From: Phycisphaerae bacterium
GTDB taxonomy: Bacteria; Planctomycetota; Phycisphaerae; Phycisphaerales; SM1A02
Direction: 5' to 3'
Length of the DNA: 64,000 nucleotides
Assembly: GCA_002711415.1 (NCBI GenBank)
Contig: PARI01000016.1
Coordinates: 41,226-105,225 of the forward strand
Both the position numbers and the translations under genes were made by a program. The notes beneath the pieces are model-generated. The model saw only the letters and a program-made list of their open reading frames with translations. It searched no databases and was not told the origin of the DNA. Positions 52,555 through 61,522 of this stretch are shown here, piece by piece. The number at the start of each line of letters is the position of its first letter. Positions within the stretch are counted from its first letter, which is position 1.

Positions 52555-55092
52555 TCAGCCACTGGTACCCCAGGCACCCAGCAGCAGTGCAAGGTCTGCC
52601 CCGTCGATCACCCCATCACAGTTGATGTCGCCGAGCCCGGTGCCTCCCCAGTTGCCCAGGAGTATGGCCAGGTCCACCCCATCAACAACACCGTCGCCAT
52701 TGAGGTCAACCGGGCAGCCGGAACCACTTTCACAGTCGGGCACGGTGATGGTGACCTCTCTCGAGCAGCACTCAAGCAGCTTCTGGTTGTGCAGGGCGAC
52801 CAGGAACTGCATCTGGCTTCCTGCTGGCGGAGCTCCGCTGACGAGGATCGGACCGATCGACATCATGGCCAGGTCGGGCGTCGAAGGCACGTCCCAGTAG
52901 TCCGGCGACATCGTGATGCCGCTGCCCATCGGGGGAACCACGAAGACGTGCTCGACCACGTCACCCGAGAGGTTCATCAGGTCCATGGTGAGCCAGAATT
53001 CGCCATTGCCGCCATCGACGCATTCGACCGAGATCTCCACGGGCACGGTGCAGTCGCACTCGGGCATCTCGACGCAGTGCTCCAGGTGGCAACACTCCTC
53101 GATGTTCTCATCGGCCAGAAGCAGGTCGAAACAGTGGTTGTCCAGCGGCGCAAGGCCGGTGATCAGCAGCTCGATCTCCGCCGTATCCCCCGTTCCCAGG
53201 GCCGTCGGAAGCGGGATCACCGAGGGGCTCGCCAGGGGATCGGGAATCAACACGTACTGTGCCGGCACCGTGCCGTTGTACTGGATGGTGAAGCTCCAGA
53301 GGAACTCGCCGGTATGACCGTTTTCATCGACGATGCACTCGATCGTTGATTCGATGATCTCCATGCATGGACCGTCGGGTGCCAGGGAGCAGCTGACCTC
53401 GATCGAACCGACCTGGAACTTGTCGACCTCGTTGGTGTCCTGGTCGGCATCGACCTGGACCGAGTTCGGGAGGTCCCCGCCGACGAGCGTGCCCTGGTAG
53501 CCGTAGACGAACTCCCCGGTCCCCTCGCCGAACTTCAGGGCATCACCACTGAACCAGATCATGCCATTGTTCGGATCGATGGCGACGCCACCACTGGTGT
53601 TGTCGCCCGAACTGAAGTTGCCGACGGTGTAGTCGGAAGTGTTGATCCATTCGCCATCGGCACCGACACAATGAACCAGGGCGCGTGACTGGTGGGCACC
53701 ACTGGCGGAGGGACCCGACATGGATCGCTCTACCGTGACCAGACAGCAGTCTCCACGGAAGACCAGGTCGGCGACCGGGTTGGACCAGCCGCTGCCGTAG
53801 TCGGGCATGACGAACTCCATCACCTGTGTACCGGCGATCGGATTGCCATCGACGTCCAGTGCGATCGACCAGATCTGGTTCTGGAGGCCACTGTTGCTGC
53901 TCTTGCCGCCATCGACTCCCCAGATCGCGTAGTACAGGCGATCCTCCAGCGTCGTCAGGCCCCAGACACGTTCACCCAGCGGGGCGAAACCATCGGCATC
54001 CAGCGGATCGATCGGCTCGATGTCCGTGACGGTTCCACTGGCATGGTCGTAGGTCATCTCGATCGTGCCATTGGCCGTATCGATCACGTAGATTCTGCCG
54101 TCGTCCATGTTCGAGGCGTACAGTCGCTGGTACTGGCAGTCATAGTGAATATTCCCGATGCCGGGCCATCCCTCGTTGGCAGGGACAATCGTCGGATCCA
54201 GCGTCTGTGGCAGGGTTGCCAGGACGGAAGGAGCTCCGGTAGCCGCATCGAGCCTGTAGATCGCACCGGCCCCACCCATGCCGAGAGTGTCCGGATAGAG
54301 ACCGCCCCATGCGTAGCAGCTGGTGTGAGCGACGTAGCCGTTGCCCAGCTCATCGATGGCCGTACCGAAGACCTGTCCGAGCTTGGACAGGTTCCAGTCT
54401 GGATGCGAGTACATCGGCGGCGCCCAGTAGCTGTTGTTTGCCGAAGCGGCCGCATTGTTGGCATCAAAGGCGACCACGCAGTAGCCGGCCGAACCACTGG
54501 GTTGCAGGGTTCCCAGTCCGACCGGGCCGACGAACCCCTGGTCAGACAGAAGCTGTCCCATGGAGCCGCAACAGGTATCGCAATCATCGGCGACCGGTGG
54601 CGGATCACCGCAGGGGCCGTCGATGCAGGTGATCGTGAAGGTACCGTTGCCCTCGGGCTGTGCTGGCAGGGTGCCCAGACGGATCAGGTAGATGCGGTCG
54701 CACTCGACGAGACAGTCAATGCGACTCTGCTTGCCGCAGAAATTGTCGTTGCAGCAGATGGGTACTCCACCATCCCCGGGACATTCGCACTTGTCATAGA
54801 TCTCGAGCACGGTGTCCAGGCTGGTGCCACCGCAGGTCTCGATCCGCACGGTGCCTGAACATTCGGACGTCCAGCAGAACCACACGTCATTCTCGACGGT
54901 CGGCCCGAACTTGCATTCCCCACCACCACCGGCCGTGGAGGCCGTGGCATCGGTGAGGTCGAACGAGAAGACGCCTTCGCCCACGATCGGCTCGGGATTG
55001 ATGCAGAGATCGTTCGGGGGGGCGGCCACCAGCACGACGGGACAGGACATGAACCAGGATGCACAGAGTGCGCGGAGGGTTCGCTTCAACAT
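52555..55092 (-). CDS. Secreted protein with GC-type dockerin
   Basis: An 845-residue exported protein. Signal peptide (KRTLRALCASWFMSCPVVLVAA), then a domain at about 25-155 (APPNDLCINPEPI, FSFDLTDATAS, VWFCWTSECSGTVRIETCG) of the kind found in many planctomycete secreted proteins, with conserved Cys. Residues about 180-560 look like a beta-propeller of irregular repeats (RLYASNMDDGRIYVID, GVAIDPNNGMIWFSGD). Two cysteine-containing beta domains follow, and the C-terminus has two dockerin units (DLNGDGVVDGVDLAILLGNWG-like, DINCDGVIDGADLALLLGAWG-like). GGAGAG eight bases upstream fixes the start. Role unknown; probably extracellular or surface-bound. Confidence 0.88.
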   Translation of the reverse strand: MLKRTLRALCASWFMSCPVVLVAAPPNDLCINPEPIVGEGVFSFDLTDATASTAGGGGECKFGPTVENDVWFCWTSECSGTVRIETCGGTSLDTVLEIYDKCECPGDGGVPICCNDNFCGKQSRIDCLVECDRIYLIRLGTLPAQPEGNGTFTITCIDGPCGDPPPVADDCDTCCGSMGQLLSDQGFVGPVGLGTLQPSGSAGYCVVAFDANNAAASANNSYWAPPMYSHPDWNLSKLGQVFGTAIDELGNGYVAHTSCYAWGGLYPDTLGMGGAGAIYRLDAATGAPSVLATLPQTLDPTIVPANEGWPGIGNIHYDCQYQRLYASNMDDGRIYVIDTANGTIEMTYDHASGTVTDIEPIDPLDADGFAPLGERVWGLTTLEDRLYYAIWGVDGGKSSNSGLQNQIWSIALDVDGNPIAGTQVMEFVMPDYGSGWSNPVADLVFRGDCCLVTVERSMSGPSASGAHQSRALVHCVGADGEWINTSDYTVGNFSSGDNTSGGVAIDPNNGMIWFSGDALKFGEGTGEFVYGYQGTLVGGDLPNSVQVDADQDTNEVDKFQVGSIEVSCSLAPDGPCMEIIESTIECIVDENGHTGEFLWSFTIQYNGTVPAQYVLIPDPLASPSVIPLPTALGTGDTAEIELLITGLAPLDNHCFDLLLADENIEECCHLEHCVEMPECDCTVPVEISVECVDGGNGEFWLTMDLMNLSGDVVEHVFVVPPMGSGITMSPDYWDVPSTPDLAMMSIGPILVSGAPPAGSQMQFLVALHNQKLLECCSREVTITVPDCESGSGCPVDLNGDGVVDGVDLAILLGNWGGTGLGDINCDGVIDGADLALLLGAWGTSG

Positions 55093-55157
55093 TGTTCTAC
55101 TCTCCAGAAATATTGGGAACTGCCGGGGCAATTCACTGGTGTGGAACCGACTGGCCA

Positions 55158-55169
55158 CGACCATGGTCG
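55158..55169. repeat. 12-bp palindrome upstream of the second dockerin protein gene
   Basis: CGACCATGGTCG is a perfect palindrome 66 bases upstream of the ATG at 55092. It could be an operator for a dimeric regulator. No matching site was noticed elsewhere in the window. Confidence 0.25.
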
Positions 55170-55290
55170 CGCCTGCCGAGGTGCAGACGAAACATCTCCA
55201 CCACTGCTATACCCGGGCAGTAGGTCGAATCTATCAGCGGCGCATTCCAGATTGAAGAATATTCTGTTCCAGCTGCCTGTTTTAGACGAG

Positions 55291-56790
55291 TCAGGCCTCT
55301 CCAGAGCTGGAAACAAGGTAGTTACTGGATTCCTTGACGATCTGAATATCGTGCGGATGGCTCTCGATCATGCTCGCGGCGGTAACCCTGGTGAACCGCC
55401 CCCGCTCGCGAAGATCGGCGACGGTCTCGCATCCACAGTACCCCATCGCGCTCCTGAGGCCGCCGACCATCTGGTAGACGAACTCCGAGAGGGTGCCCCT
55501 GTAGGGAACCCGTCCCTCGACACCCTCGGGCACGAGTTTCTTGTGATCCTCGACGGACGCCTGCCCGTAGCGATCGGCCGATCCGGACATCATCGCGCCC
55601 TCGGATCCCATGCCGCGATAGGTCTTGAATCGACGCCCCCGGTGAAGGACGAGTTCACCCGGGCTCTCATCCAACCCGGCCAGGAGGCTGCCCAGCATCA
55701 CGCTGCTGGCACCAGCTGCGACCGCCTTGGCGATGTCACCGGACTGGCGAATGCCCCCATCGGCGATGACGGGGATCCCAGCGGAGTTGGCCTCGGCACA
55801 GGCGGACATGATCGCGGAGACCTGCGGCACCCCGACGCCGGTGACGATCCGAGTCGTGCAGATCGAACCAGGCCCGATGCCGACCTTGATCGCGTCGGCG
55901 CCGGCATCGATCAGGGCACGGGCGCCCTCGGAGGTGGCGATGTTCCCGGCGATGATGTCGATGTCGAACTGGCGACGGATCTGCTCGACGGTCTGAATCA
56001 CGTTCTCGGAGTGGCCGTGGGCGGTGTCGACGACGATGACGTCGACCTCGGCCCCGACAAGCTCGGCGACCCGCTCGTACTGGTGGACGCCGACGGCGGC
56101 CCCCACCCTCAGCCGCCCCCTCGTATCCCGACAGGCATTGGGGTGGGTCCGGATGTTCTCGATGTCACGCATCGTGATCAGGCCGGAGAGCATGCCCGCG
56201 TCATCGACCAGCAGGAGCTTCTCGACCTTCGAGTTGTTGAGGATCTTCTCGGCCTCCTTGGGCGTCGTGCTCGCGGGTGCGGTCACCAGGTTCCGCGAGG
56301 TCATGACCTCGTTGACCATGGTCGAGCCGGATCCACCCTCGCTGGTGCGCTCGAGGAACTTCATGTCACGCCTGGTGAGGATCCCGACGAGTCGGCCTCG
56401 CCCGGTCCCATCCTCGGTCACGGGGAAGCCCGAGACCCGCTGCTCGTCCATCAACTGCCAGGCCTTGCTGACGGGGTCATCAGGCCTGAGGGCCACCGGA
56501 TCGGAGATCACGCCGTTCTCCGTCCTCTTGACCTGGGCGACCTCCCTGGCTTGGACCGATGGATCCATGTTCTTGTGGATGATCCCGATGCCGCCTTCCT
56601 GGGCCAGGCTGATGGCCAGCCGGGACTCGGTGACCGTATCCATCGGTGCCGACAGGAGGGGGACGTTCAGCCGGATATTCGGAGTGAGCACGGTGGACGT
56701 ATCGACCTGGTCCGGAGAGACGGAACTAGCGTCCGGTATCAGGAGTACGTCATCAAAGGTGAAACCGTCCTGAATGATCTTCTGTGCCAT
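55291..56790 (-). CDS. guaB: IMP dehydrogenase
   Basis: A 499-residue enzyme converting IMP to XMP, the committed step of GMP synthesis. [13 protein letters not shown] begins the barrel; tandem CBS domains lie at about 95-215. The catalytic loop [20 protein letters not shown] places the nucleophile Cys near 309; the flap is [11 protein letters not shown] and the phosphate site [14 protein letters not shown]. There is no Shine-Dalgarno before ATG 56790, and a good promoter places the transcription start at the A of ATG, so translation is probably leaderless. It diverges from the PilT-like gene. Confidence 0.97.
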   Translation of the reverse strand: MAQKIIQDGFTFDDVLLIPDASSVSPDQVDTSTVLTPNIRLNVPLLSAPMDTVTESRLAISLAQEGGIGIIHKNMDPSVQAREVAQVKRTENGVISDPVALRPDDPVSKAWQLMDEQRVSGFPVTEDGTGRGRLVGILTRRDMKFLERTSEGGSGSTMVNEVMTSRNLVTAPASTTPKEAEKILNNSKVEKLLLVDDAGMLSGLITMRDIENIRTHPNACRDTRGRLRVGAAVGVHQYERVAELVGAEVDVIVVDTAHGHSENVIQTVEQIRRQFDIDIIAGNIATSEGARALIDAGADAIKVGIGPGSICTTRIVTGVGVPQVSAIMSACAEANSAGIPVIADGGIRQSGDIAKAVAAGASSVMLGSLLAGLDESPGELVLHRGRRFKTYRGMGSEGAMMSGSADRYGQASVEDHKKLVPEGVEGRVPYRGTLSEFVYQMVGGLRSAMGYCGCETVADLRERGRFTRVTAASMIESHPHDIQIVKESSNYLVSSSGEA

Positions 56791-56796
56791 CTGCCC

Positions 56797-56824
56797 ATTG
56801 TGCCGGGTTGGCGGCTTTTGTCAA
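56797..56824 (-). promoter_or_regulatory. Sigma-70-type promoter of guaB, leaderless arrangement
   Basis: On the minus strand TTGACA (56824 to 56819) and CACAAT (56802 to 56797) are separated by 16 bp. The transcription start expected seven bases beyond the -10 falls on position 56790, the first base of the guaB start codon. Confidence 0.6.
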
Positions 56825-56835
56825 TGTTCCAGAAT

Positions 56836-56866
56836 CCCCAGTAGGCCCACCCTCCTCGGACTGGGG
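56836..56866. repeat. Inverted repeat in the guaB-pilT divergent region
   Basis: CCCCAGT (56836-56842) and ACTGGGG (56860-56866) form 7-bp arms around a 17-nt spacer, with imperfect extension (AGAAT and TTCT) outside. It lies just upstream of the guaB -35. Its placement suits a regulator-binding site or an mRNA hairpin; function is unproven. Confidence 0.35.
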
Positions 56867-56891
56867 TTCTGATAGTCTAGAAGATTCATTA

Positions 56892-56917
56892 TCCTGGTTT
56901 TCCCGGCAGAACCAGGA
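56892..56917. repeat. Inverted repeat in the leader of the PilT-like gene
   Basis: TCCTGGTT (56892-56899) and AACCAGGA (56910-56917) are perfect 8-bp arms with a 10-nt spacer, ending 21 bases before the GTG start. It may be a dimer-binding operator or an RNA hairpin upstream of the ribosome site. Confidence 0.4.
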
Positions 56918-56938
56918 CCAAGCAGAGGACCAGACAAA

Positions 56939-58072
56939 GTGGCTACAGATCAACTCATGTCCAATCCAGTCCACCATGACATGGGGACGGCCGATGGAGA
57001 AGGCCTCAAGGCGTTCCGCACGTACCTGGATGCCACGATCCGGTTCGAGGCGAGCGACCTGATCATCAAGGTCGACCTGCCTCCACGGATCAGGGTCCGA
57101 GGCTCGCTCAAGAGCCTCCAGACGGATAACTGCTCTCCCTCACTGATGTTCCAGATCGCCCGGGATGTCCTGGACGAGGGCCAGTACGACCATTTCAAGC
57201 AACGCGGCTCGATCGACTTCGCCTACGACTTCGACGATGACCATCGATTCAGGGTCAACATGTTCATGGCACGCGGGAAGCCGTCCCTGGCGGCCAGGCT
57301 GATCACCAGTGACATCAAGCGGTTCGAGGACCTCTACCTGCCGCAGATCCTCGGCGACGTCGCGATGAGCGCCCAGGGCCTGATCCTCTTCTCGGGCGTC
57401 ACCGGCAGCGGCAAGTCGACCTCGATCGCATCGATGCTGCAGTACATCAACGAGCGAAAGCGGGTCCACATCGTGACGATCGAGGACCCGATCGAGTACA
57501 TCTTCAGGGACGACAAGGCCACCATCAACCAGCGAGAGGTGGGCATCGACTGCGTCAACTTCAACGAGGCGCTCAGGGCGCTGGTTCGAGAGAATCCCGA
57601 TGTCGTCCTCGTCGGCGAGATGAGAGACTACGAGACCTTTGAAGCGGCCATCCGGGCCGCCGAGACCGGCCACCTGGTCTTCGGAACCATCCACGCCTCC
57701 AGCGCCTGGCAGACCTTCGGACGTATCTACGACCTCTTCCCGGAGGCCGAACGCGACCAGATCCGCAAGCTTCTGGCCTACAACCTCAGGGCGATCGTAT
57801 ACCAGAAGCTCCTGCCGACACTCCATGAGAACATCGTCAGGATTCCGGCGCTGGAGATCCTCCTGAACACGCCTGGCGCCCAGAAGTACATCCTCGAGGG
57901 ACGCGAGGGCGAACTTCTCGAGGTCATCAAGAACAGTCACGAAGAGGGCATGATCGACTTCACCAGTTCCCTCGTGAACCTCGTCGAGGACGAGTACATT
58001 CATCACAGGGTCGCCATGGAAGCAACGCCAAAGCCCGAGGAATTGAAGATGAGGCTCAAGGGCATATCCTGA
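56939..58072 (+). CDS. PilT-like type IV pilus/secretion ATPase
   Basis: A 377-residue hexameric ATPase of the PilT/GspE superfamily. The intact Walker A is GVTGSGKST, the Asp box IEDPIEYIF, Walker B NPDVVLVGEMRDYETFEAAI with catalytic Glu, and the His box is GHLVFGTIHASSAWQT, all of PilT type. The C-terminal AIRNLIRE retraction motif of true PilT proteins is absent, so pilus retraction is not assured. GTG at 56939 has AGGA nine bases upstream; ATG at 56957 is the alternative. It heads a cluster with a degenerate GspE-like protein and a CvpA-like protein and probably powers that system. Confidence 0.85.
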   Translation: MATDQLMSNPVHHDMGTADGEGLKAFRTYLDATIRFEASDLIIKVDLPPRIRVRGSLKSLQTDNCSPSLMFQIARDVLDEGQYDHFKQRGSIDFAYDFDDDHRFRVNMFMARGKPSLAARLITSDIKRFEDLYLPQILGDVAMSAQGLILFSGVTGSGKSTSIASMLQYINERKRVHIVTIEDPIEYIFRDDKATINQREVGIDCVNFNEALRALVRENPDVVLVGEMRDYETFEAAIRAAETGHLVFGTIHASSAWQTFGRIYDLFPEAERDQIRKLLAYNLRAIVYQKLLPTLHENIVRIPALEILLNTPGAQKYILEGREGELLEVIKNSHEEGMIDFTSSLVNLVEDEYIHHRVAMEATPKPEELKMRLKGIS

Positions 58073-58103
58073 AGCAGGAACCCACGGCACCATTCAACAA
58101 GAC

Positions 58104-59801
58104 ATGACCCCGGATTACCCACAGATGATTGCAGCAACCTCCACCGCTTTCCTCCTGAGCATCTACAAGCCGATTCTCATGCTGGTGGTCATCATTCCAT
58201 GGGCCTGGGTGATCGGCAGCCGGATCGAGCCGGACACCAGGCGACTGAACCTGAACTACCACGGCTGGAACGGCCTGCTGCTGGGTCTTGGGATCCTCGG
58301 CATCATCGCCATGCTCGCAATCCCGCTGTTCTGGATCGGCTGGTTCGTCTGCATCCTCGTGATGTACCTGCCCCTGATGTTCTACATGAGTCGCAGGAAC
58401 TCCATCGTCCCCGAGGAGGAGCGGGTCAAGCTCACCAGTGACAGCATCAGCCAGCGGATGGAGAGCCGCAAGACCAGCAAGGCCGCGCGCAAGTCGGTGA
58501 TCACCTACGTCTGTCACGACGGCTCGCACAAGGCGATGCCCCCGGCCGACGACCCGGTCGCGGCCATCCACCTTGACTCGGAAGCCCTGATCGAGCCGGC
58601 ACTGAACTCTCGCGCCACACGCCTGGACGTCATCGCCTCGCAGAAGGGCGTCGCCGTCAGCCAGCTGGTCGACTCGGTCCGCTACAAGCTCGGTGGCATG
58701 ACGATGGAACAGGCAAGCAACGCCATCGACTACCTCAAGTCGATCGCCGGACTGGACCTGGAGGATCGCAGGCGACGCCAGGAAGGCGCCTTCAACCTGT
58801 CCTCTCCCAGTGGCGATGCCGTCGTCAACATCACGACCTCCGGATCCAGCAACGGCATCAGCATGCGACTGGACTTCAACCGCAAGGCCGGGCTGAACCT
58901 CCAGCTCAAGGACAGCGGCCTGCTTCCGGAACAGCGGAAGATCATCGAGGCACTTGACGAGCCCCACGACAGGCACGGGGTCGTGCTCCTGGGCACGGCC
59001 AGCGGCCAGGGCATGACCACGCTGGGCTATGCGCTGCTGCGACAGCACGATGCCTTTACGACGAACATCAAGACCCTGGAGATGCATGTCGAAGACGAGG
59101 TCATCGGTGTCGATCATGTCCAGTTCGACCAGACCAACAAGTCGATCGATTTCGCGACCCAGGTCCAGTCGATGCTTCGGAGAGATCCGGACATCCTCAT
59201 GATCGACTCGATCAACGAGCCCAAGACCGGCACCATGATCGCCGCCAGCGGACGACAGGGACCGCTGATCTACGTCTCGGTCCCACATGGCTCGGTTCCC
59301 GAGGTCATCACCGAGTGGTTCCGGGCGGTCGGCGACCTCAAGGATGCCGCCAAGCCACTCCGGTACGTCCTTGTCGGCAGGCTCCTTCGCAAGCTCTGCC
59401 CCAACTGCAAACAGGCCTTCAAGCCCAGCAAGGAGCAGGCCCGCAAGCTCGGGATCAACACGAGCGAGGTCAACCTGTACCGACCCAGCGGCAAGGTGGA
59501 GAACAGAAACAAGCTCGAGGAGTGCCCGGCCTGCCAGGGCACCGGCTGCCTCGGCCTGACCAGCGCCTATGAACTGATGGAGATCACCAGCCCGATCAGG
59601 CGGATGCTCTCCACAGGTGATCTCAAGGGCGCCTACACCGAGGCCCGCAGCAACAAGATGATCTACCTCCAGGAGGCCGCTCTGGCCAAGGTGACCGAGG
59701 GTGTGACGAGCCTCGAGGAGGTCGCCAGGGTCTTCGCCACCAAGCAGAGCAAGTCCGGCTCCGGCAAGAAGGACCAGAAGAAGGCGACCGCCGATGCATG
59801 A
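58104..59801 (+). CDS. Membrane-tethered GspE/PilB-like pseudo-ATPase
   Basis: A 565-residue protein. Three hydrophobic segments at about 12-32, 50-72 and 76-94 are absent from normal GspE/PilB. The rest follows the GspE/PilB fold: an N2-like region at about 150-265, then a Walker A-like G297-TASGQGMTT-306 in which the essential Lys is Gly303, then DPDILMIDSINEPKTG (361-376), where the catalytic Glu is replaced by Ser369. The zinc site of PilB/GspE is retained (CPNC near 433, CPACQGTGC near 475), followed by AYELMEI. It probably binds the same partners but cannot hydrolyse ATP, acting as a scaffold or a regulator of the active PilT-like ATPase encoded 31 bases upstream. Confidence 0.75.
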   Translation: MTPDYPQMIAATSTAFLLSIYKPILMLVVIIPWAWVIGSRIEPDTRRLNLNYHGWNGLLLGLGILGIIAMLAIPLFWIGWFVCILVMYLPLMFYMSRRNSIVPEEERVKLTSDSISQRMESRKTSKAARKSVITYVCHDGSHKAMPPADDPVAAIHLDSEALIEPALNSRATRLDVIASQKGVAVSQLVDSVRYKLGGMTMEQASNAIDYLKSIAGLDLEDRRRRQEGAFNLSSPSGDAVVNITTSGSSNGISMRLDFNRKAGLNLQLKDSGLLPEQRKIIEALDEPHDRHGVVLLGTASGQGMTTLGYALLRQHDAFTTNIKTLEMHVEDEVIGVDHVQFDQTNKSIDFATQVQSMLRRDPDILMIDSINEPKTGTMIAASGRQGPLIYVSVPHGSVPEVITEWFRAVGDLKDAAKPLRYVLVGRLLRKLCPNCKQAFKPSKEQARKLGINTSEVNLYRPSGKVENRNKLEECPACQGTGCLGLTSAYELMEITSPIRRMLSTGDLKGAYTEARSNKMIYLQEAALAKVTEGVTSLEEVARVFATKQSKSGSGKKDQKKATADA

Positions 59802-59852
59802 GTCCTCTTCGAGTTCCGGTTCCCCGATCCCAAGCACAGGAGCAATCGCCCA

Positions 59853-61511
59853 ATGACGGTCGTCCTGAACATCATCATCGTGGCGCTGATCGCACTGATC
59901 ACCTACTGGTGGGCCAACCAGGGCCTGCTCAGCTCAGTGCTTCACTTCATGTGCGTGCTGGTCGCCGGCGCCCTTGCATTTGCACTGTGGGAACCCGTGA
60001 CCGTCGGACTGCTGCTCTCGGGCGGCGGGTTCGACAACTACGCTTGGGGCGTCAGCCTGGTGATGATGTTCGTCCTGCTGCTGACCTTCTTCAGACTGCT
60101 CTGTGACAAGCTCGTGCCGGACAACGCCAATCTTCCCCACGTGCTGAACATGATCTTCGGCGGTGTCTTCGGGCTCGGCAGCGGCATCATCAGCATCGGA
60201 ATCCTGATGATCGGCTGCGGATTCCTCCAGTCGACCACCGACATCATGGGCTTCACCGGCACCATTCGGTCCAGCCAGAACGGTGGGCAGCCCATGAAGG
60301 ATTCAACGATCTTCCCCCCCATCGTCGAGTGGACGGCGGACTTCTACTCCATGCTGAGCCTCGGCTCACTGGCCCCCAACGTCCGGAACACGCCGATGGC
60401 CTACTACTACCCCGATCTGGACCAGGTGGCCACGTCCCTGCATCGCGACAGCTTCGACTGGGGATATGGAAAGACCTCGATCGTTCCCGACGCAGTGATC
60501 ATCAAGTCACTGGACTACGTCGGCGACATGTCCATGGGCGACATGCCGGGCCAAGGCTGCTACATCGTCCAGGTCGAGTTCGACCAGACCGCCTATGACA
60601 ACGGCGGCCAGTTGACCGTGTCGGCATCCCAGGTCCGCCTGCTCGGCAGCAACGGCGCCAGCAACCGTGGCGACTCGATCGCCGTGCACCCGATCGCATG
60701 GGTTCAGGCCAGCGCCAAGTCACCCAGCAACCTGTACGTCTTCGACGATGTCTCCCACTACGCCACGAGCGTTCCGGGCAGGCAGCAGGCCACCGTCGAC
60801 TTCATCTTCCCCGGAACCGAGTTCCGGCAGGACTACCCACCGCGATTCATCCAGATCAAGGGCGTCCGCTTCAAGCTGCCGGCGATCAGCACCCAGCAAC
60901 TGACTCTGGCCGACTGGGGAAGCCAGCTTGCCAGCGCCAACCAGCAGGGCTCCGGTGACTCGACCGACTTCAGCAGCGCGCCACTGCTGGGAGCCGACAC
61001 ACTCCGGATCAACAACAACATCCAGCCACTGCGAATCAGCTCCAACATGCTGTCGCCGATGAAACAGGTCGATCGCTACATCACCAGCGGCCACAAGAGC
61101 TTCCCTCGTGGCGGCAACTTCAATGTCAGCCGCGACCTGATGATCCGCGGCTTCGAGGAGCCGGCCGGCACCGTGATCGTCAAGCTGGACATCAGCCGCA
61201 AGACCTCCGATGCGGACATCCACGAGATCCGGTCCATCGTGCCGCGGGACACCCCGATCGAGCTGGTCGACAACAAGGGATACACCTATTCCCCGATCGG
61301 CTACTTCTGGACCCGTTCCGATGACATCGAGATGAAGTTCGATCCGATCAACGGCCTCCGGACCATGGACCTGATCCCGAACCTCCCGTCCAGCGGCGTG
61401 CAGAAGCTCGAGCTGATCTACAGGGTCACCGACGGGGTCAAGATCGTGGGGCTCAAGGTCGGCGACAAGGTCGTCGGCAGGTTGAACCTGAACATCAAGG
61501 GAAAACGGTAG
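59853..61511 (+). CDS. CvpA-like membrane protein with large C-terminal domain
   Basis: A 552-residue protein. Four helices in the first 135 residues (LNIIIVALIALITYWWANQG, then SLVMMFVLLLTFFRLLCDK, then MIFGGVFGLGSGIISIGILM) resemble the CvpA/colicin V production family. The remaining 400 residues are beta-rich and without recognised motifs (FDQTAYDNGGQLTVSASQ, ATVDFIFPGTEFRQD, GTVIVKLDISRKTSD), probably soluble and facing one side of the membrane. AGGAGC about ten bases upstream supports the start. It ends the three-gene cluster and stops 11 bases before accC on the other strand. Confidence 0.65.
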   Translation: MTVVLNIIIVALIALITYWWANQGLLSSVLHFMCVLVAGALAFALWEPVTVGLLLSGGGFDNYAWGVSLVMMFVLLLTFFRLLCDKLVPDNANLPHVLNMIFGGVFGLGSGIISIGILMIGCGFLQSTTDIMGFTGTIRSSQNGGQPMKDSTIFPPIVEWTADFYSMLSLGSLAPNVRNTPMAYYYPDLDQVATSLHRDSFDWGYGKTSIVPDAVIIKSLDYVGDMSMGDMPGQGCYIVQVEFDQTAYDNGGQLTVSASQVRLLGSNGASNRGDSIAVHPIAWVQASAKSPSNLYVFDDVSHYATSVPGRQQATVDFIFPGTEFRQDYPPRFIQIKGVRFKLPAISTQQLTLADWGSQLASANQQGSGDSTDFSSAPLLGADTLRINNNIQPLRISSNMLSPMKQVDRYITSGHKSFPRGGNFNVSRDLMIRGFEEPAGTVIVKLDISRKTSDADIHEIRSIVPRDTPIELVDNKGYTYSPIGYFWTRSDDIEMKFDPINGLRTMDLIPNLPSSGVQKLELIYRVTDGVKIVGLKVGDKVVGRLNLNIKGKR

Positions 61512-61522
61512 AAGAACCGGGC

